Assembly: GCA_022410635.1 (NCBI GenBank)
Contig: JAJVDF010000492.1
Coordinates: forward strand, 450,039 to 514,038
Length of the DNA stretch: 64,000 nt
Origin: Tretioscincus oriximinensis
Lineage: Eukaryota; Chordata; Lepidosauria; Squamata; Gymnophthalmidae
Direction of reading: 5' to 3'
The position numbers and the translations under genes were made by a program. The notes under the pieces were generated by a model. The model ran no database searches. It saw nothing but the letters and a program-made list of their open reading frames with translations, and was not told the origin of the DNA. This document shows, one piece after another, positions 57,393 through 64,000 of this stretch (position 1 is its first letter; the number at the start of each line of letters is the position of its first letter).

Positions 57393-58689
57393 TAATGAGC
57401 TTGAATTAATTTAAACCAAACCAAGTGATAAACTATTCAAACCTTTTGCTTAATTTTAGTTTGAATCACTCACCCCAGCCTGAAGATCATTTAGTCATAA
57501 CACCCAGTACAATTCATATTTGCCACATTACTATAATTACTACCACATTTTTTCTGTCTTCCATTAATTAACATAATAAGGAAAAATGCCTGCATAATTG
57601 GCATATAGTGAAAGGAAAAAAACCACTTGCATTTCTCCTTCTTTGAATAAGAAGCAGCTATTTGAGTCTTTATAGTGAGGATAAAGACAAACAAACATTT
57701 CAGTCTTCTCCAGTTCCTTNTCCACAACAGTGGAATAAATTTTTCAGCTTTTTATTGTTTGAAATCTGAGAGGGAATAAAAAATACAAACAAAAATTAAA
57801 ACTCCTTCTGGATGAGAGGGTTAGTTGGAAGCACTTGATTTTTTTTAAAAAAAATAAAAAATAAAAATCATTGTGTTTTTGTCTTTTAAGGAGGCATTGG
57901 AGGACCTGGCAGCCTATTGGTTTTCTTTTTAATTTTGCAAAGTGAAAAACTAAACCACACTATACAAGGTTTATGGCACAGAAGTGTTGATCTTTGATGT
58001 TACTATGCATTTTCCTTGCAGCTTAAAACAAAAAAAGGGAAGTGAATGTTGTAGGATATTGGGTTCACAGGCATCACTGCAAGGCATCAATCGAGAGGCT
58101 GAAAATCTGGTCATGGCTCTCCGCAGGATGTTGGCCAGGAATACCGAATGTATGTCAAAAGGAAGGGAAGACAGAAGGCCAATGCTCTGACACACTTAGC
58201 AAACACAACTGTCACACTGTGTAATAACTGACTCACTGAGTAAATCAAATGAAGCATAAACTAGTAGATTTGGGCTNGTGTTCAAATTTCTAAATCCCTT
58301 TGCCTTATTGAATGACAGTGTAAACATGACGGTGTAAACATGTGTTAGCAGGCAAGTCCCATCCAAATCAGAGCAATATCTTTCCCCCCAAAAAACCCAT
58401 GATGTGCTTAGTGTTGGACAAACAAAATTAAAAAAACTTAATAAATCACATGGGGAAATACAAAATCTTTACACATCCCAGAATTTTCTAGAAATATGGA
58501 AGGGTGGGCATGCACATGTACTTCAAAATTGTGCCAAAGATCCAGTGTCTCCCTTTCTCAAGTACAGTGACATCCTATGAGTAGGTTTCAGGTGGTTGTA
58601 AAATTAACATACTGGCATAAGAAAGAAACNGCAGGATTATATGTATTATATGTATAAGGTGTATTTAAGAATTTATATGCATTTCTCTG
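57393..58689. other. no gene recognised
   Basis: AT-rich. 58040-58170 has a frame with an arginine/leucine-rich stretch (LVMALRRMLARNTE) that I could not assign. No supporting exon structure was seen. Confidence 0.4.
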
Positions 58690-58815
58690 CTTCTTGAAGC
58701 CACTGTTGTATTTTTAAAATTGCTTTATTTTAATCTGTTTTATCATTTTTATTGTGATCTGCCCTAAGACCATTGGGTATAAAACAGAATATAAATGTAA
58801 ATAAATAAATAATAA
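58690..58815 (+). mobile_element. L2-like LINE 3' tail
   Basis: 'ttattgtgatctgccctaag', 'accattgggtataaaacaga' and 'atataaatgtaaataaataaat' form the same 3'-terminal signature as 2640-2712 and 60005-60155. Confidence 0.7.
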
Positions 58816-60004
58816 ATATCCTCTGAGAGAACAGTAACTTTTTCCAATCCAGATATTGCAATTTCTTTTGCAGTTGTTGCTATATTTATTTTCTGTTTTA
58901 TGCTGATTTAAATGCATTTCAGTCTAAGACTTTAGATAGGATGAAAATTACATAGACAGATGATATATAGAAAACTTAAGCAACTCTCCAAGCAACATGT
59001 GATTAAAACACAGACACACACCAGTTGATGAGAAAGATTCCAGTGAAAAGGAAAGTAATGCAAGACACTCTTCTTCTGAGAATTGTTTTTTTTCTTCAAT
59101 GTGCAGTGTATGCAGACAACTTTTATCTCTCTTTCTGTCACCCATATACACATACAAGCAGCACTGATTTTATCAACATAAATTTGATACCCCCACCGTT
59201 TTTATAAAGTTTCTACTTGCAAAGATGAAATAGAGTTTGATTTCATTTTTAAATGAAACACCAGATTTAAAGTAGAGCACATATATCATTAAGATTTGGT
59301 TTATCATTGTTTATTNCAAGGCAACTGTTTCTGTATTTACATTGACCCAAACTATGGTCATATATTTGTTCCCATGTGCTTTCAAGTTTGTTTTCAACAG
59401 ATTAGAAGACTGTGTCTTTTCTAATCTTCCTTATCTTTTTGCCTTGTCTGTTTTTGTTCATAGCATTTAAGATATTCACTAGGGCTGTAGTGACAATGTT
59501 CTAGTTGTAGTTATCAGATCTAACAAACACTTCATGCTTAACAGACTTCAAAAAAAGATAAGGAAAAGAGGGAGGCTATCCTGATCAAATTGCCTAAATG
59601 TCTTATTCCTAGTTATTNCTAGAGTATTTATACTCTGTTTTCTTTCTGTCTTTCTTTTTGCAATGCATATTTATAGCATCTATACAAGCATGTTTATTTA
59701 GAGACAAGTTTAATTGGATTAAATCAAACTTACTTCCTGGTTTTCTTTTAGGATTTTAAATGTGGACATGTAAATAAAACTAAAGGAGCAACATATGCCC
59801 ATGGTTTTGGGCTATTAGGATATTTGGATACTGTCCACACTTATTAAAAAACAAAGATTGCCTTATGAAGATNTAGGTTATATGGTTGTAGAGAAGCTCC
59901 CAACACAGGTTAATGAGAAAGAAAATCTAGTTTGAACTTTCATAATCTCACATACTTAAANGATGGGGAAACTTGTGTTTAGACAGATTTGTTATTCTCT
60001 TCCA
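58816..60004. other. no gene recognised
   Basis: AT-rich unique sequence. Confidence 0.45.
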
Positions 60005-60155
60005 CACTGTCCGCAAGCTTAAGATGCACCTGCTCACCCTCACCAAAATTCCCCTCTCATTTAATTGTTCAATTGTAACTGTTTTATGGTTTTTATTATG
60101 ACCCATCCTGAGACCTTTTGGGTATAGGGTGGAATATAAATGTAAATCAATCAGT
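60005..60155 (+). mobile_element. L2-like LINE 3' end
   Basis: 'cgcaagcttaagatgcacctg' is followed by 'tggtttttattatgacccat', 'cctgagaccttttgggtata' and 'gggtggaatataaatgtaaat'. The coding end has decayed; the tail is clear. Confidence 0.7.
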
Positions 60156-61731
60156 CAGCTCTGTGGAGAAACTCAGTAAATGATCAAGGTAGCCCAATGC
60201 TGGAAAATAAAATGAAGGATCTTAATATGAGCATAATGATGCTACTCTACACACATANTTTGGGAAATCTAATCCTAGATATTTGGAGCAACTACTAGAA
60301 AGTTGTAGTCTCAATTCTTGGATCATGTATGTTGTCCTGGAACAAAATCACATATTTTAACTTGATTACTTCAAGAATGTGTAGGCTTTTGTTNTTACTN
60401 TTAATTCATTTTGAGGCCTTGTAGNGGGTTGTAGAAGACTCTATGAAGNTTTTATGAAGATTCCAGTTAATAAAATGGGCAAAGAGGATAATAAAAAAAG
60501 TCTAGAGGAAGAGCATCAGAGCCACCATTGATGAACACTGGGTCAATATTATTGTTTTGGAAGCTTACATATGAAGCAATATTGATAGTGGAGATTGGGA
60601 GGTTTCCCCCAGCATTAAGACCATAGAGAACTATTGGCTTTGATCGCAACCCCAGTGATGTGGCACAGGAAATATTATGAAGGATAATGTATAGTCCCAT
60701 GAAGACAAATCAGTTCCTTTTACTGACATCCGTGTTGTAAGAAAGAGAAACATTGAAGAGCTTTGAGAGTTTTTCATCCTTCTGTGCTATTAAAGATTTC
60801 TATAAATACTTATCACAGCATGGCAAGAAGATAAGTGTGGCCTCCATTCACTGAAGGCATCACAAATGAAAAGAGTCATGCAGATCCTACCTCCTCACGT
60901 TACATTTACAGCTATTTAAAGTCACCATATGACTTTTGTGTGCTTAGTTGGAGAAGCATTTAGATGCTTCTCAGTTACTTAGATTTGAAGTGCAACAGCA
61001 GGTTTATCAGTAATATACCCTGTTTTCCAAACAGCAAACTATATTTGAATTATTGTCATCTGATCTGAATTCCAAGCAGTACTGTATCTCTAAGCTCCAT
61101 CCAATTAATNGCTACACCTATCAATTGATCTAGAAAAAAATCTGGTAAAATTTAATATTCACTTGAATTGGTTTTCCCATTCTAAACAGCAGTAATCTAG
61201 CGTTTCCTTCCACATGATGTCTCAAAATGTTATTCTGAAAGAATTAGTAATCNGGAGGTCCATAATTCATACCTTAAGCTTTTCGTAAACAACGTACAAG
61301 CCTTTCAGTCCCTGTGCTAACTAATGACGAAGTTCTGACTAGTTTGCAATTCATTAAATACNTGACTAACAAGGCTGTAGAATGCTTAGAATCTGCATCA
61401 TGTCTCTCTTTGTTCAAGAGCCTGCCTTCTCCTGTTAAGAAAGGGACAAGCAAAGGGGATTTCAACATATTATGGATACTCACACCTTTATTGCAGATGC
61501 ATTGCNATGCATTGCAAATTCTCAGTTGGAATGGTGGGGTGGAGCAGACATGATGATGGAACATCCCAGTAAGCACCTGGCTCTTACACCCCCATGAAAC
61601 TCCTCTGACCCTCCATGCTAGAGGTGCCACACTATTAACCTGGGATCCAAGCCAGCACCCACGATCTGCTTGGACTCCCAGCACCTACAAGCCTGTAACA
61701 AGGCTCCTTTATACTTAATGAATGGACTTTA
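60156..61731. other. no gene recognised
   Basis: 61270-61690 is less AT-rich. A 136-codon minus-strand frame has no domain I recognise and could be part of a retroelement adjacent to the gap. Confidence 0.35.
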
Positions 61732-61991
61732 NNNNNNNNNNNNNNNNNNNNNNNNNNNNNNNNNNNNNNNNNNNNNNNNNNNNNNNNNNNNNNNNNNNNN
61801 NNNNNNNNNNNNNNNNNNNNNNNNNNNNNNNNNNNNNNNNNNNNNNNNNNNNNNNNNNNNNNNNNNNNNNNNNNNNNNNNNNNNNNNNNNNNNNNNNNNN
61901 NNNNNNNNNNNNNNNNNNNNNNNNNNNNNNNNNNNNNNNNNNNNNNNNNNNNNNNNNNNNNNNNNNNNNNNNNNNNNNNNNNNNNNNNNNN
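61732..61991. other. assembly gap (260 N)
   Basis: A continuous run of N; it probably hides the start of the LTR that follows. Confidence 1.
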
Positions 61992-62460
61992 CAGAGCTGT
62001 GAGCTATCAGATGAGGAATTTGAGGCTGATATCAATCCTTAAGATCTACTCCCTGACGAGTCAGCACTCTTTGATGAGGCAGCTGGTTCAGATCAGCNGC
62101 CAGAGCTAAGTAGATATATATAAACCAGGTGCTCAAGGCTGTACCTTGCTGGAAGCAATTTTTCGAATATTTGTTNGTAACTTCTGTGTGTTTTGACCCT
62201 AGACTGTATCTGACCTAGCATAAATCTTGTTCCGACGGTTTTGTTGTCTCTTTGGATTCNATTTTGGCTGACTCTTGATTATTCTCCTGTTTTATNCTTT
62301 TGCTGGTAACTCTAATGTGGGACTGATTGTGCCACAGGACTGTGGACTGCAGTCCCAGTCTGTTCAACCAACCAGCCCAATTTGCATTTGGCTTGCTTCC
62401 CTGTACCTTTAGAGCTGCTGTCTGGGGAAAAACAGGCTATCTGCCCTNGGACATGACAGT
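61992..62460 (+). mobile_element. probable 5' LTR remainder and leader of a Ty3/Gypsy element
   Basis: Lies immediately upstream of a gag frame in the same orientation. A TATA-like 'gatatatataaacc' lies at about 62113-62126, followed by promoter-proximal sequence. 'gacatgaca' near 62450-62458 could be the LTR end, followed by 'tttgttnccagacccc' where a primer-binding site would lie. The left boundary is in the gap, so LTR length and the TG start cannot be seen. Confidence 0.55.
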
Positions 62461-62520
62461 TTGTTNCCAGACCCCAAAAGTCTGTTCTTTCCCAGCTGCA
62501 TTACACTCAGCTGTTGCAGG

Positions 62521-63324
62521 ATGGCTGAACTGCAGATTCAANAGCTAACTGCAGCAGGTGCCCAGCTCCAGGGGCAAGTCATGAACTCTGCTCCAGTAAA
62601 GGCTGCTAAGTGCCCCCTGGTACTCCCAGATAGGTTTGTGGGAGNTTCTAGTTTATTTACCACTTTCCTAGCCCAGGTAGAGATTTACATCAAAGTAAAA
62701 CCCNAGTGCTTTGTAGATGATCAGGCTAAAGTAGCCTTTCTGATTAGTTTGTTGGGGGGGGTCTGTGCTCATTGGGCCACCCCTTATTTGACCACCAATA
62801 GCCCCTTGCTGTCTGGTTGGGATGGTTTCCTGAAGGCCAAAAAAGGGGTTTGGACATACCCTACCCAGGCAGAGGCTGCCAATAGAAAAATTAGGCAGCT
62901 GAAGCAAGGAAAGGGGTCTGCGGCAGCTTATACCACTGAATTTCGACTGCTGGCCCAGTCCTTTACCTGGAATGACCCACCATTAAGAAACAAGTATAGG
63001 GAGGGATTATCTGATGACGTGTTGGCAGATCTAGCTAGGATGGAGCCCCCTGACTCTCTGGAGAAACTGATAGAGGTTAGCATTTGGATAGATTGGCGCC
63101 TAGATTCCCTCAGCCTGTCGCACCCTAGCGCTGTCCCATGCAGGACAGACCATGCTCCCGCAGCCCCTCCAAGTCAGGTCCCATTGCTGCCAGTCTCCCA
63201 GATTTCTCCCCTACAGAAAGGCCAGAAGCCTTGGTCAGTCTCCTTTTTACAGTCTGGCCAGCCGGCTACTCGATGCCCTATTGGCTGGCTCCTCCAGCCT
63301 CACCCCCTCCCAACCAGGGNATGA
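62521..63324 (+). CDS. Sushi-type Ty3/Gypsy retrotransposon gag (truncated, 267 codons)
   Basis: Gag is the structural protein of the retrotransposon particle. The chosen ATG (62521) begins MAELQIQ, a short helical N-terminus as in Sushi/PEG10-type gags, although the frame is open from 62461. Residues ~35-200 form a retrotrans_gag (capsid-like) domain: LPDRFVG (36-41 region), FLISLLGG (73-80), AHWATPYL (83-90), IRQLKQGKGSAAAYTTEF (124-141), WNDPPLRNKYREGL (150-163), and LEKLIEVSIWIDWRL (180-194). A proline-rich tail follows and TGA ends it at 63322. No CCHC zinc knuckle and no protease/RT follows, so the element is truncated or frameshifted. Five codons carry N. Host-domesticated gag is possible but unproven. 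Confidence 0.85.
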   Translation: MAELQIQXLTAAGAQLQGQVMNSAPVKAAKCPLVLPDRFVGXSSLFTTFLAQVEIYIKVKPXCFVDDQAKVAFLISLLGGVCAHWATPYLTTNSPLLSGWDGFLKAKKGVWTYPTQAEAANRKIRQLKQGKGSAAAYTTEFRLLAQSFTWNDPPLRNKYREGLSDDVLADLARMEPPDSLEKLIEVSIWIDWRLDSLSLSHPSAVPCRTDHAPAAPPSQVPLLPVSQISPLQKGQKPWSVSFLQSGQPATRCPIGWLLQPHPLPTRX

Positions 63325-63600
63325 GGAAGCCACGCCCCTGTCCAGGCCTTCTCTTCCCCCCTCCCTCTGGAATGACACAGTGAGTATAAAAAAAAATACA
63401 AACCTTAATATAGGCCAACCCCACACAGGCGCCTGCACAAGAGAATGGAAACATGCCACGGAGTGCTCCACCACTGAATTGGGCTTTCCCTGCAACCAGA
63501 AATCCTGCAGGAAAGGGCCTTTCCTGCACAATCAGTGTGGGCATCTCACCATTCAGAGTAGACTCCAGGGCACTCCCATCCAGCTTTGAGGCTGATGCGT
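63325..63600 (+). other. sequence downstream of gag, no protease or RT recognised
   Basis: Continues GC-rich to about 63600. The overlapping frame 63152-63589 is mostly the +1 shadow of gag plus Cys/Arg-rich sequence. It has Cys pairs but no CX2CX4HX4C knuckle in the expected form. Likely rearranged element or flanking DNA. Confidence 0.4.
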
Positions 63601-64000
63601 GAATGCACCCAGTCTCCAGGGTNTGTTTTGTTCTGGAGTAACAAAAATAGAAGAATGACTAAGTGATATCTGAATGCAGCCTATCATGAATAACAGCACT
63701 GAATCCTAGTCCAACGAGATCGCTTTAAAACATTTCTCAGTGATAAACTGGCCACCATCAACGTTGGATCATCCAGGATGTAAACAGCTCTTGGCACATG
63801 GATATGAAACCTTTCCAGTTTTGNACTGCGTTGGTCATTGCTGCCCAGGCTGACATGAAATATTGNTGTGTATATTGTCTTTGAAACATCATTTTCTTTT
63901 CCATCTTCCATTGTTTCGTGTTTATTTATTTTGAAAAGATTAGTAATCAGGACATAGCCAGAGACGTCTGTTTCTTTCAAATGGATTCTAGTGTTTTTGA
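63601..64000. other. no gene recognised
   Basis: AT-rich unique sequence to the window end. Confidence 0.45.

Noticed and set aside
57984..58224. Frame with LVMALRRMLARNTE considered as a gene fragment
   Set aside because: No family assignment and no second supporting segment; recorded only as unassigned.
61274..61684. 136-codon minus-strand frame next to the third gap
   Set aside because: No domain; contains N; may be retroelement-derived but unsupported.

Overview
The window looks like AT-rich, gene-poor nuclear DNA of a reptile, most probably a squamate (lizard, gecko or snake). The evidence is its repeats: CR1 LINE 3' ends and a CR1 ORF2 C-terminus, L2-like LINE tails, CR1/L3-type 3' ends finishing in repeated 'gttcttatg', a roughly 300-bp tRNA-derived SINE with a (CTT)n tail, Penelope-like fold-back elements carrying a hammerhead-ribozyme-like core, and a Sushi-type Ty3/Gypsy gag. 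Species cannot be named. Three assembly gaps (29024-29276, 41661-41839, 61732-61991) and many isolated N bases show a draft assembly. I find no convincing host protein-coding exon, tRNA or rRNA gene, and no bacterial-type features such as operons or CRISPR. The longest credible open frame is the retrotransposon gag near the right end.

Layout. 1-16 kb: mostly unique sequence with a reverse SINE (98-411), a GATA microsatellite, a purine tract abutting a 107-bp alternating purine/pyrimidine (Z-DNA-prone) tract at 4.1 kb, a partial copy of that module at 5.7 kb, a fold-back Penelope-like element with target-site duplication (TSD) at 6.07 kb, a decayed relative at 8.0 kb, a poly-C run at 10.84 kb, and an unclassified retroelement fragment on the minus strand at 12.56-13.6 kb. 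16-19 kb: AT microsatellite, second reverse SINE, a TATACCC minisatellite with a 111-bp higher-order period, purine-rich duplicated sequence and a decayed fold-back element. 22-28 kb: CR1 pieces, a SINE, a well-bounded 614-bp GC-rich hAT element with a perfect 8-bp TSD, and an L2-like LINE 3' end. 29 kb: a gap next to (AAG)n, flanked by a 19-bp direct repeat. 30-41 kb: LINE tails, an LTR-like fragment related to the 13-kb element, tandem palindromes at 33.6 kb, a CR1 copy with an internal inverted duplication, and a SINE. 42-50 kb: a small hAT element with TSD, a long purine tract, a SINE, and the second well-preserved fold-back element. 52-58 kb: a dead Tc1-like transposon containing a CR1 tail, a 238-bp inverted-repeat element with a 6-bp TSD, a mariner-type MITE and L2 tails. 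62-63.6 kb: 5' LTR/leader and gag of a Sushi-type Ty3/Gypsy element.

Nothing indicates that the elements cooperate; they look like successive insertions into intergenic or intronic DNA. The most interesting structures are the two TSD-bounded fold-back elements with hammerhead-like cores, the still-open gag frame without a zinc knuckle, the GC-rich hAT element, and several inverted-repeat or non-B DNA motifs.
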